Assembly (NCBI GenBank): GCA_036345935.2
Contig: JADWOT020000010.1
Coordinates: 7,118,587 to 7,182,586, forward strand
From: Taenia hydatigena
Lineage: Eukaryota; Platyhelminthes; Cestoda; Cyclophyllidea; Taeniidae
Length of the DNA: 64,000 bases
Reading direction: 5' to 3'
Made by a program: the position numbers and the translations under genes. The notes beneath the pieces were generated by a model. The model was given only the letters and a program-made list of their open reading frames with translations, was not told where the DNA came from and did not search any database. Of this stretch, positions 49,952-60,863 are shown in pieces (within the stretch, counting starts at the first letter, position 1; every line of letters begins with the position of its first letter).

Positions 49952-50791
49952 CTGCAATCGAGTTAAAGACGTAGTTTTTTTAAGGGATTTGGTAGTTTAA
50001 AAGTCTTCTGCTCTTTCCAATTTCCTATGTCATTATAAATGTACAGATGGCTACAACTTAAAGATCAGACCCTAGACAGTATAGGAAGCGGGTCAAAATA
50101 CCGTAAGCTTATTCGCCTTTAAGGCACATTTCTCTTTCTTGAGATTGGTTGGGTGCATGTTTACAAAAAAACGCGTATCAAATCAGCCAACTAGATTCAC
50201 CATTGATATAAATGTTCAATTAATGCTCGGAGAGTAAATTGCTAAAAAATCCACGGTAAATCTGGATCTATGCAACCAAAATGGATGAGTAATGGATAAG
50301 AGGAGAATGGGAGCAAAGGTGCTAGATGCGGTGAGAAAGAACTTATATCCTTCAATTGAATAAGTTTGAAATGGCCATCACTAACCACCCATGCCTTGGC
50401 CCAAGTCCCGGGTCAAAACTTACCTGCTACGTGCTGCTGATTCAACGTTAAGATTCTAACTTAAACCTCCTAAAGTGAGCATCTTCTTATTACTTAACAA
50501 ACATCGATGATTATAGCGACAGTTTCGTACCATCATAGCTTTAATGTTATTAATCTGTTTTGGTACATTAAGCGGCGATGCGCAAAGTCTACTCATCCAT
50601 ACTCAAATCACTTTTGAAATTTTACAAAGTTTTAGCCCTTGCCCTTCAGCCAGACAAAAAATCGAGGTGCCGACTAACCATTGGCTGTTTCGCCATTATG
50701 TATGATCGTCAAGTGTGTATTCTATAACCTTGAACTAAAAATCACAAATTATTTACTTATGTAAGGGTGAAAAAGAAAGAAACAAATGCAC

Positions 50792-51070
50792 CTGTGGACA
50801 TCGAAGATAGACATGACTCAAGCTTTGGTTTCCTGATTTCACCAGAGCTTGACTTGCTTCCGAGCTCAACAATACCTCACACGTGAGATGGCCCATTCTA
50901 TTGGCTGCAATTCGGTAGTGGAATTGCACTTCGTGTGTCTCACGCCGCTCCCCTGATTGGCTGGAATCGGAGTGGGAGGTGTTGGAACCCACCACCATCG
51001 TCTGGGTGGTCGACGTTCTTGAAGCAGTAAGTATGAGTAGGGAGAAGATATGTACAAGGAAGATGATCAT
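50792..51070 (-). CDS. Ig-like receptor, exon 1 (signal peptide and first Ig half)
   Basis: This exon starts a six-exon gene (this exon, then 49,558-49,951; 41,399-41,467; 41,180-41,293; 37,299-37,706; 35,703-36,232) totalling 1,794 nt, or 597 residues. It opens with ATG and a signal peptide (MIIFLVHIFSLLILTAS), followed by sequons NTS and NQS and HLTCEVLL, a likely Ig strand B cysteine. It ends in phase 0 at CCACAG before GTGCAT. The protein is a single-pass type I receptor or adhesion molecule with an Ig-like cysteine-rich head, a mucin-like stalk and an SH2/SH3-ligand-like tail. Every junction agrees in phase. I do not recognise an orthologue; it may be lineage specific. Ligand and pathway are unknown. 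Confidence 0.7.
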
Positions 51071-52742
51071 GCTCGTGGATTTTTCGATCCTTATTTGTCA
51101 ACACATCATCTGAAAGGCGATCGAAAAATGCAATGAAGTTAATGGCATTTAAAATGATTAGTAAAAGACAATTTGGCCTTGAATGACTACTTTTGCTGCA
51201 GAATCGTGTGAATGAAAATCATTCCAAAGGCTAAGTACGTAAAAACAAGAACCTCTAGTTCTCCTCATAAACGGTAGAGGCATTTCTAAAAAGTGGATCA
51301 CTAGGTAGCGTGCACCAAATGTCGTTCCGACTGTCAAAAGTTGGAATATCAGTCCAATAACAAGTCGTTCTTTACACCTCTCCTTCTACACATACAAATT
51401 CACTCATGAAGAGGCCTTTAAAATTATAAACGCTTAAGTGGAAGATGATTTTTTCAACCCGATATTACCCGGCATCACCGCATTTTCCGGAGTCAGATTC
51501 ACCACATCCGGCTCAGTTATGACTGAGAAAAAACCGTAACTTTCCTCGGGTATTGACATTCCAGTACACTTTAAACAAGAAATATTTTTGTAGTAATATT
51601 TGAGCGCTGGAGTTGACGGCAATCTCAAAAAACCAACTCTCTCTCTAACTTAACACCGTGGAGAGGATGCGCGAACTAATGACTCGCACTCGGTCCGACG
51701 TCGCCAGCTTGACTCCAGATTCGTGTGCTCCTCTCCCGCTTACTCACATGAGTCCATTGATTATCTACTTAAAAGATCGATAGGCTCCAGACCGCTCTCA
51801 TATAAGATTCAGTTCGTAGCATCGATTTTCTCCGAAACCTTGGTAATAAGTGCATTAAAAGAATGCAAAGAATGACCGTTTTTTTATTTTTTCTCTAAGA
51901 CGACCTAAATTAATTACTGACACGTTTTTTTTAATGAGTATCCTTTTTGAAGATAGAACAATGATATATTTTACAAAAAATTACAACTATGGATATTCAG
52001 TCATGCTAAGCTAAACAAAAAGCAACTTAATTTACTTCTCATTATTATTTTTGCAAAGGATTTCAACTTATGTTTTATCACACCTGCTTCAGGTTGGAGT
52101 GAAACATAAAGAAAAAAAGGTAAAAAGAAGAGATGCAAGACTTAGTTCGGTTGCCATGAGGAGATGAAACCAATTCCAAAACAGCAAGTGATACAGTGCC
52201 CAAAAAAGGCAATTGGAATATTGAGTTTATACGCAATTTCCGTTCTGCAAAGGCGAAAAATCACTTAATAATTGGTCGCCTTTTTTCCACCCCAAAATTT
52301 TATCCCAAAGGCTCGGATAACTTGGGAAATGTGCTGGATTTATTTAGCCACGAGTTTAGGGAGGGGAACCTGGTTAAATTGTTGCAAAGACAGTCCCCAC
52401 TCCCGAGTCAGTAGAGTAGCTCACTGGCAAACAAACATGCGCTATTTTAAGTGTCTCTTTATGACTTTGATTGGTTTGGAAGGCCAGGTAACTACCTTAA
52501 AAAAGAAGTCCTCTTCAAGAACCTCTAATCAACTGATATTTCATTAAGACTATCCAGTTTCGTTCTCACTATTGTTTGCTCTATGTTTTTAATTAAGGAA
52601 GATCAAACTTCGAGTAAATTGGAAGGTACATGTAAAAAGCTGTTGCTTTTTAAAAGAAAAGATCGGCAAAATTTAGCCAAAATAGATGTCTTTAACAGAT
52701 TTTTGAAAAATTCTTATTGCTCCAGCTTTTTTTGCAGCAAAT

Positions 52743-52748
52743 TTTATT
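52743..52748 (-). other. Poly(A) signal AATAAA
   Basis: AATAAA on the minus strand about 150 nt after the stop codon at 52,900. Confidence 0.4.
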
Positions 52749-52899
52749 ACAAATAAGGGTATGGAATAAATGACTATGTAAACCACTTTAAGGTGGAATG
52801 AGTAGTGAGGCTACTTAAATCTCCAAAAAGTAGTCACCGAGAAACTAAGAAGGTGGTCATTTACTTACAAATAAAGCAAGACAACCAGACAATAATGCT

Positions 52900-53060
52900 T
52901 CAATCACTGCCGTTGTCGAATTGGCTGTTAAATTTCCCTTCATCGCTCTCCTGCACAGATGCTAAAGTACTTTCCGTAGCATATCCAGAGTTCGCAATCA
53001 AATCCTGCCATCCACAGCCAAAGCTCACTATCGTCGAGGGTCGCTCACAACTGACAATGA
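52900..53060 (-). CDS. Terminal exon of an unknown minus-strand gene
   Basis: The acceptor TTGTACTTGTTACTTAG is followed by 52 codons and TGA, entering in phase 1. The reading begins VSCERPSTIVSFGCGWQDLI and ends DEGKFNSQFDNGSD, with an acidic, Ser-rich tail and strong purine-first codon bias. It cannot be part of the Ig-like receptor, which starts downstream of it at 51,070. Upstream exons should lie to the right; a piece at 53,124-53,162 (EKAVDRDTA) ends phase 1 at CAG before GTAGAT but lacks a clear start or acceptor. Confidence 0.45.
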
Positions 53061-53162
53061 CTAAGTAACAAGTACAACATTCTTCTCGATGATTTTGGAG
53101 GTAAATAAGTGAATGATCTTTGACTAAAACGACAGGAGAAGTGTATCTACCTGCTGTGTCTC

Positions 53163-56100
53163 TATCCACGGCCTTTTCCACAGACAGTGCAAAATATACA
53201 CCATGGTGGCATAATCAAGACCATAAAAAACAACAATTACATCTACACACATACACACACGGATTCTCCCGCTGAGGCATTAACCTTTAGGTTGGAAGAA
53301 GGGATATATTCATTCCTGCCTTCCTGCCCTCCCACCTTCTCCCTTCACCTCACCATTAAGCTTCTACAAGCGCAGACGTAAATTATAGCCATTGGTGTCT
53401 TATATTTATTTATTTTAATTTTCAAATTGGGTATTTAGGAGTTCACGCAAGGGTGGGAGGCAGTGAAAAATTGGCAGGCTGATTAACCAAAGATGACAGC
53501 AAGCCCAGTCAATGACCGAAAGCCGTTCCACTTAAATGCACTGCTACGTATGCCACAGTCAGTTTTTGTGTTTTGTAGCCGTAGCAGTAATCATTCTCCC
53601 CTTCTGCCATTTTACTGTCACTTAGGTTGTCTAATAAACATCAGGGTTTAGTGATGTAGCGGAGGGAAAGACGGAGCCTGCCGTAATGGAGTGAGATGTG
53701 CGCTGAACCCATTTATCAACGAGTAGGGAATTTGATGCGGCTTCAAATGAATGCACCATTTGTTACCGGTTAAAAGGTTTTATGCAGTAATGCCCTCACT
53801 AACTCCATAGTCTGCAGCTAAAATGTACCCATGGGAGCGGTCAGTCCGGCTGTTGATCATGACGCTCCGAAAGGTGAACTACTCGACCACTGTTGCCGGT
53901 TAGTTTGTCTTAAAGTACACCTCCAAAATGAAACCATCTGCTTGTAACAGTTTTTTAGCTTCATTTTGTCATGTTTGAAAGGTGCGGAAGGAGTTGCGCT
54001 ACTATCAACACTGTCTGGTCGCCTTAGCTACAGAGGAAGTCCATACACGCACTCGTGGATGAACGAATTGATGGATGGATGATTAAGTAAATAAGTAAAT
54101 GTACTTTTAGCTACACTAGGGGACGTCTGGACTAATATAGTCGGCTCCAAATTTAATAGAATTACAATGCTTTATCACCTTGTGGCTCATTTTTTCAAAA
54201 CAGTTCGAAAGCAACAGCAAAGGTTGGCCGGTAGCACATCATTTTCACGCCTCATCCAAATCTAAAAGCAGACCTAAATCATGTGAACAGTAAATGTGCG
54301 CGTGACTATGCTTACAGTATAACAATAAATTATCATCCAAAAGGTTAGTGCTTTCCACTGACCAGACACCTTTATGTCTGTTGCAGAAATCCATTCCTTC
54401 CATGGGCAGAATGAAGCCCCGAACCTACAGACTTCGGCTTCGCATCAAGTAGGAGGATGAGGTTATTCGCTTTTGTTCTTTTTAAGAAGAAAGTACATTT
54501 GATTTGTTAACATTTTGCTTTTTTTCGATGCCAAAAATGAGACTAGCACCAACCTGTCTGGATGTAGTTCAGCAGGAGATCACTTTGAAAACTGCATCTA
54601 GTGGATGTTACTCAGCTTGAGAGAGGAAAGAAACAAGGCATTATGTGTTACCAATTAGGAGGCTATTTCTGCGATACTCCCTAAGGAATCCGCCCTAAGA
54701 ACTCCCACTCAACCCTTCAAGATCCTTTGAGTACAATATCACTGCCATGTAATGGGGTTAACTTTTGTTCGTATTGCTAATCCGCATTATAGTGGTCTCG
54801 ACTCCTTCTCACTGTTGGTAAGACTCTAGCACAGGCTTCCAACACGACCTCGAATGCTTAAGACATGTATTTTTACAATGCAAAATCCTGTTTGTACCCA
54901 GCTTTTATTCAGGACGTCATTTCGAAACTATTTATTGCCATACTACTGAAATGACGTGGGCACAGTATAGTAATGACATTGATAGACAAGATGAAAACGC
55001 AATTGATCCTGTCTTAATTTGAAACGACGAGTTACTCGTGTGCAGGAGGAAATGTGTAGCATTATTAGAATCACTGAAAAGTGATGTGTCGGGAAAAACG
55101 CCCAGATGTGGTGTCCCACATGCCACCTGCCACTTGCCACGCCTCATCAGATGACAGAAAGTGAGCATTGGAGACTACCAATCTGTTTATCGCTTCTTTT
55201 ACAAGCATATTATAAAAGTGCTTTGTGCTTGAATTGCTTCCTGACAAAATGGTTGACATGGGATGAGAGGAGTGTCATTGGTTATACCAAAACCATCCCC
55301 TCACTACTCACCTCAGATCTCGAACTACCTATATACCAGGCTTTTCTCGCCTCTGTGATAGAGTCGCCTTTGAGAAAAAGACTTCTCGCAAAAGAATCCT
55401 GCCTTATGCTTCTAAAAAATTTGTCTTTAAGTTTGGGAAAATGGATTAGGCATTATTCGAGAGACTTGTCATCTGGTGGATGAGGTTAGTTAAGGACCGC
55501 ATTAGAGCCAAATCAAACTATGGTAAAATGTCATGAAGGACGGGAAATTTTTACCTATCGTGATAAAATGCGTCTTTAGTTTTGGCCTCATGCCAAAGCA
55601 TTTCATCAATCGATTTTCGATTGGCTGTCATTCATCAATCAGTTGAATGATAATGATAATGATGATAAGATATTATTCTCAAGTATAAATATGAAAAATT
55701 AAGTCCAATAGTGCATTCTTGAGCCTAAAAGTTAATACTTTGATAGAAATCACGTATTATAGGCATTTTTAAAGCATTGACACTTTTCTGATGAAAGGCT
55801 CGAGGTACCATCACCACAAACATTAGCATCACGTCTGCAAAAAAATAAGCTAAAACTCTAAAACTCCACAAAAAGCAGGATTCAGGAGTGTTCTTTAGCC
55901 GGTAGACACAGAATTGGGCACAAGGTTGACTCATTGGGCCCTGTTGGACAGAAATGGTCTCGTGTTTACATTGGTGTTTGACTGTAAGATTACGCCCACT
56001 CGGTGAGGTCTTCGTCTTAGTCTCCCTCGGGAAGATCGACACTCTCTTTCCCTTAGTTTTGATGATTTAGTTGAATTTTGACTTTTAAATGAGTCGAATT

Positions 56101-58798
56101 ACAGTTGTAGGCGGTGCTATGATTTGTAACTCCTGCCTCGCTTCAACATCTCATTTGGTTTTTCTCTTCTTTTCTGACATGGGCAAAAGTTGTACTTAAA
56201 GCAAGTCTCCCTCAACCAACTTCGCCTCGAATAGACAGGCCTGCTGACTTCTTGGACAGGTCAACATTTAAGCACAGCGAAGCCAGATGTGCGGTGGGAT
56301 GACATTCTTGTTTGATGGCTTCAATCGTCTTATCAACTACTGAAGGCTTAAAATATGGCGCCTGGTTAAAATAAAGTAAAATTTGTTTCAATGTTTGATG
56401 TTAAGTCACATGGGGGCACATGAAGGGTGGTGTGGATGGTGGTCGGTGGAGGTAGTTAACGCCATTAGACTGCGTACATGCGAGGCATCACGAGGGACAA
56501 TGATGATGCAATTGAACCTGTCCACCCATTAACATTACAAAGTGATGGATGTATTTCACATGGATGGGGCTAGATCAAGCCAAATGACAGTAAAATTAAG
56601 CTGGCCATCATAGGTACTATCAAAAGGCCCCTTCGCAGCTCTCTACGAGCAGTTAAGACCGTCGTCCTTGCCTTGGAAGAGGAATTTGCCAAATGATGCC
56701 CTAACTAGTAGCACAATTTGTCTGGTCTATGGTTAGTTTGCCGACCCACAACTAGTAGGTTCCTGATCTCCCGATTTGCCCTCATTAATCCAATACGGCG
56801 CCTACAAATTTTTGCACCTCTGCATGTCAGTTGAAGTGACTTGCAAGCCGAGATTCCAATGCCTCTTAGTCTTTCGGGAAAAAATAGACAAATCTTTTGT
56901 TACCCCTCTCAACAATTCACTTTTCTGAATGTGTTAACAGACCGCTAGTTGGAGGGAGGAAGTCGTAAAGACTGATTTCTGGTTCGGCCGAACCAGGAAC
57001 AGAGGAAGCCCTGGCTCGAATGGATAAGGAAAGAATAAGAAAACGTGATAGACATCGGCCATACTCTGAAAATATGAAGTCTTTCTGAGCTTACAATTGC
57101 AATGAGAGAAGCCTGGGTCGGCAACAATGCAGGAAAGAGGAGGAAGATTACCTACGAAAAGTGTATGCATGCAGGTTGGGCAAATCAACTAGGTTTTCTT
57201 TGTTTTTTTTTTCATCGAAAAGTGGTTGCCAAGTTAAGTGCCCTTGGGTGGAGAATAAGGCCAAGTTGAAGAATAAAACCCCGCTCCTAATTGATGAGGT
57301 GAACCAGTGAAATTGGGAAATGCAAAACTTGCCTTTCCTCTCTCCCCGGTAGCAGACGCCTTCAACCTTCCACGCTTGCCACAGAGCTAATTCCTCGGTT
57401 CTGTGGTTAGTGATAGTGTAATGGTGCCTTCATTCCTTGACAAAGAAGATGGAAACACTCATTCACACCGCCTTCTAAGTGACTAGATGAGGTGCTACAC
57501 CTTGGAGGAGTTACAGCCATCAAGTGCTTTGTACTGCCTCACTGGGTATTATGTTACACCGACTGAGTCTGCCGTTGTACAGCCGCCAATGTGCCAAATA
57601 GCGTCCAAACACACACGTCTCAGATGCCTACTTGTCGGTCTGTAATACAGTCTAATCGCTGCACACAATAGGAAATTTTTAAAAAAAAATAAAAAAAAAA
57701 CAAGCCAAAAAAACGCTCCATTATTTATCGCCTAACAATTGAACATGACTGACGTTTTGTGTTTATTTCAGGTGTGAAAGTGAAAACGAAAAGACTGTGC
57801 TGTCTACACATCCGCTGTGAGGTGCCTCACAAAGCGCTTTTATTTTCTTTTCTTTTATCAAAACTTATCCACAGAGAGGTGAGGGACTGCTTACCGCAGC
57901 GAGGTCGGAGCTCGGAGGAGGAGAACTGGAGGGTCCCAAGAGCCTCCTCCAGTTGCCAATTTGTTTAACTTTCTGACAATTGGTAATGTTCTGTCATGAT
58001 GGATGATAGGGAAAGGTGATGGGGATATATTCTTCCCCTCTACTCTCCCTTTTTTTCGATAGAGACGTCATGAAATTTTCTTGTCAGTGGTAAACGTGCA
58101 GTTAACAATCTGCCTACTTCAACAAACTGTCTGACAACTTAAATCTAGTGGAAAAAGGAGTGATGGCCTACAAGCTCGAGGTTCCAGCCTACCGAAGAAA
58201 TGCGCCAGGAGGTAAAGTTGGACCTCGAATCCGGAGTAACTGTTTGGAGGAAATAATCAAGCTGATTTGGCGTGCTTAGCCCTGGACGACTTCAAAGCAA
58301 TTGGTTACAGCCGAGACAATGCATGAGGTGAAAGACCTTGAAGTGTCCAAGTCTTCGCTACACGTCTACACTTGTGAATGTGGCATGTAAACTGGTGGCT
58401 GATCAACTTCTCCACACACATCAACACACCACTGTTGCCTACTAGGAGGGGCTTATAGGGAGGATATTCGTGTGCTTCTATTTTTTTGTCCGCTCTCAAG
58501 TCCTTTGATCCACCAGAAGCTATAGGCGAGTGAGCTGCAAGTGTCCTTGAAAGGTAAATTATGTTTCAAATGCCATCTCATCCTTGATCACGAATAAACA
58601 TCCTGTCAGTGGGGCCTCGGTCATGTGGGTCTCAGCCAGTCACTTGGTGTAGCGAGGGCTTGGCCCTCTTTTTTTCGCATCTTCTGCGACAAAAAGGAAT
58701 TAAAAAAAAAAAACTAAAAAGACGCATTAGGCGCGTGCTTTAACATTCCTTCCGTTCTCCAATCCTGACTTCCATCTTGCTGTGAAACTCCTAAATAG
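53163..58798. other. Mostly noncoding, weak coding candidates only
   Basis: Open frames at 55,262-55,483 (plus), 55,725-56,042 (minus) and 57,772-57,878 (plus, after a good TTTATTTCAG acceptor) have partial coding features but no partner exons or domains. A signal-peptide exon for the Ig-like gene at 58.8 kb should be here and was not identified. Confidence 0.35.
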
Positions 58799-59033
58799 TT
58801 ACAAGTTTTGTGGCCCAAGTCACCTCTCCCACCGACTCATTGTTTGATCTCAAAACCAGGTCCATTGTTCAATCCTCCTCTATTATCTTCTGCGGAACAG
58901 AAAAGCGGGTTCTTTGGTGGTTTTTTCCCACCAAAGTCCCGCATCAGCCTCATGACACCGTATTTCATCCAGGTAACCACCCAGTCGGCACTGTTGCTGT
59001 GTTTAGTCTACCATTAGCCACACGAAAAGTCGA
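58799..59033 (+). CDS. Second Ig-like gene, exon a
   Basis: First visible exon of a plus-strand gene whose exons (58,799-59,033; 59,329-59,372; 60,156-60,339; 60,409-60,460; 60,786-60,863) all agree in phase (1-2, 2-1, 1-2, 2-0, 0). It follows ACTCCTAAATAG and ends GTC GA before GTAAAA, a weak donor. It encodes SSSIIFCGTEKRVLWWFF, the Cys...Trp pair of an Ig fold, and then GTVAVFSLPLATRKV, a strand D/E-like stretch. The start of the gene is missing, so localisation is unproven; an extracellular or membrane protein is expected. Confidence 0.5.
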
Positions 59034-59208
59034 GTAAAAAGGTTGCATGCACAACAAGCATAAGACAGAAAAAAACGACAAGAAGAATAAGGTGGGTGCC
59101 TGGTAGGAGCATTAAAGTGGGAGTTCACTGTCTCATAATTCCACCCTAGGCGCTATCATTGTTTACCATATAGAATGGCAAATCACGGCGCTGACGTATG
59201 ACGGCATG

Positions 59209-59216
59209 TGACGTCA
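59209..59216. promoter_or_regulatory. Perfect CRE octamer (TGACGTCA)
   Basis: TGACGTCA within ATGTGACGTCACAGTG, inside the proposed intron between exons a and b of the second Ig-like gene. Function is unknown. Confidence 0.2.
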
Positions 59217-59328
59217 CAGTGTTTACTTCACAAAGCCCCAATTTTTTTTTTCGTCTGGCGTTAAATTATAACCTCTCTCATGGAATCAGTGCTGAACCCT
59301 CGCCGCCTTCGTCTGCCCACCCACCTAG

Positions 59329-59372
59329 TGTAAACCTCTACCAGTGCGGTACCTTCAAAGTCAAATTTCAAG
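59329..59372 (+). CDS. Second Ig-like gene, exon b
   Basis: The acceptor TCTGCCCACCCACCTAG precedes it. Joined in phase 2 it reads (D)VNLYQCGTFKVKFQ, completing the Ig Asp-x-x-x-Tyr-x-Cys motif begun in exon a. Two donors, at 59,373 and 59,382, both leave phase 1. Confidence 0.5.
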
Positions 59373-59682
59373 GTCTTACCGGTGCTTTTGCATGCTTTGT
59401 TAATCATTGGGATTTTCTTGTTAAAATTAAAGTGTTTTCTATGCTCCTAGTGTCTCTCGTCTCCTTGCAAATGTCGACGTTATTCTAACTTCAAGGGAGG
59501 TCACCTCATTCAAACAAAGCGAATTGTTTCACCTTCAAGGTCAATTGAGAGGTATATTTTTAAATTTACAACTATTAAATAATGTCATGTGTGCAAAATA
59601 GTACAATCTGACCTTTTGTTTGGTCATTTTTGCTACTGTACTGATTTTTATCAAGGCGAATACTTTCCTACCCCGAAGGACC

Positions 59683-59710
59683 GGGGAGGCGGAGGAGGGT
59701 GGGGAGGGGG
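59683..59710 (+). other. G-rich tract, possible G-quadruplex
   Basis: GGGGAGGCGGAGGAGGGT followed by GGGGAGGGGG gives at least four runs of three or more G on the plus strand, one loop being long. It lies in the proposed intron between exons b and c. Confidence 0.45.
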
Positions 59711-60155
59711 CGCTATTTCAGAAAACAAATTACAAAGCTTTCTACTGGGTACCTTGATGATAAAAATGACTTAAATTTTAGTATTTGAAAGGGAAATTGC
59801 AAAGACTAGCACAAAGGGAAAGCATCGTCACTGCAAATTGATATAGGAGCATTAAGGAGGTAGATTTCTCATTTTATCCAGGTGCCCTGCGCCATATTTC
59901 TTTTATTTCATTCGAATAACGCCTGATCTCTGCTTTATTGAGTAAACAATGAGTAAGAAGTAGGTCCGAGTTAAAATAATGTATGAAAAAATAAAGTTGA
60001 GAGGGTTACTTTGATCTTCACCGCATCTGTGGAACAGCCTAGTGAATTGAGGCTGTTTTTCATTCATTTAATGAAAAAAAACGTATACACACACACGATT
60101 GTCTACACGAAGATCAAAAAATCTCTTCAAAAGGTAAATAAATGCTGGTATTTAG

Positions 60156-60339
60156 CATTTGAAGTCTGCAAACTTTTGCGACCTCTTGGACTCCGATGGC
60201 ATCCCCACCCAGTCGACGTGGGTCAAAGAGTGGCGGACTTCAATTTAAACGATGCGCGATCGGTGAAACCCTCTCAAGTGCCAAATTTTTTACCTCAAAG
60301 TGGATACACAAAACGCACATTTGGCATCAATCTATCAGG
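60156..60339 (+). CDS. Second Ig-like gene, exon c
   Basis: The acceptor ATGCTGGTATTTAG precedes it; phase 1 in, phase 2 out before GTAGGA. It encodes FEVCKLLRPLGLRWHPH, VDVGQRVADFNLNDA and SGYTKRTFGINLS. The Cys...Trp spacing and a Val-Gly-Gln turn could mark a second Ig-like unit. Codon bias is good. Confidence 0.5.
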
Positions 60340-60408
60340 GTAGGACTTTGTGTCGTCAGATGGGGACATTATTTACCTTTGAAGTAGACGACCCGGCTGC
60401 AACTGCAG

Positions 60409-60460
60409 GAACGAGGACATGTTTCATGCTTTCCAACGAGTGGAAGTCTCACAGGGGCAA
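60409..60460 (+). CDS. Second Ig-like gene, exon d
   Basis: The acceptor GGCTGCAACTGCAG precedes it and GTGAGG follows. It is 52 nt, phase 2 in and 0 out, separated from exon c by a 69-nt intron. It encodes NEDMFHAFQRVEVSQGQ with a clean purine-first codon pattern. Confidence 0.45.
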
Positions 60461-60785
60461 GTGAGGGAATGTAACTTCTAACGCCACTGACCAATGACAT
60501 TACAAATGCCATATGAATCCTTTGTTTTTTTTTAAACCGAAAGACTATGCACACTCAGAACCTCGTAGAACATTTCGGTGTCTGTCAGGCGACACCAGTA
60601 TGTTTGGGTGGATAAGAATTTGGCTCAAGAAAAGGTTTTCCTTTACTTTGGGCTTCAAAGACGGCGCTTAGGTTCCAAAACGTCGTAACTACAAGCCAAT
60701 GTCATTTTGTCAATCACCAATCAGTGCTCCGCTTAACTTTTCGTTTTTGGGAAGAAGGGAAAGGTAAAACAATCCTTCTTCTCAG

Positions 60786-60863
60786 CATTGTGAGCTTTCC
60801 TTCATCCTCGATCCAGTAGACAAGAGTCAAAGTTTTTTTCCCACTAGCCACTTAAATCCCTAG
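60786..60863 (+). CDS. Second Ig-like gene, exon e (possible end)
   Basis: The acceptor CAATCCTTCTTCTCAG precedes it; phase 0 in. It reads HCELSFILDPVDKSQSFFPT, then SHLNP and TAG. VEVSQGQ-HCELSF across the junction looks like an Ig strand A'-B. The exon may instead splice onward, since no transmembrane segment or poly(A) signal was found after it. Confidence 0.35.
   Translation, partial: HCELSFILDPVDKSQSFFPTSHLNP

Noticed and set aside
55725..56042. A 105-codon minus-strand frame with a hydrophobic segment
   Set aside because: A strong internal acceptor (TTTTTTTGCAG) and lack of partner exons leave the structure unresolved, and no family is recognised.
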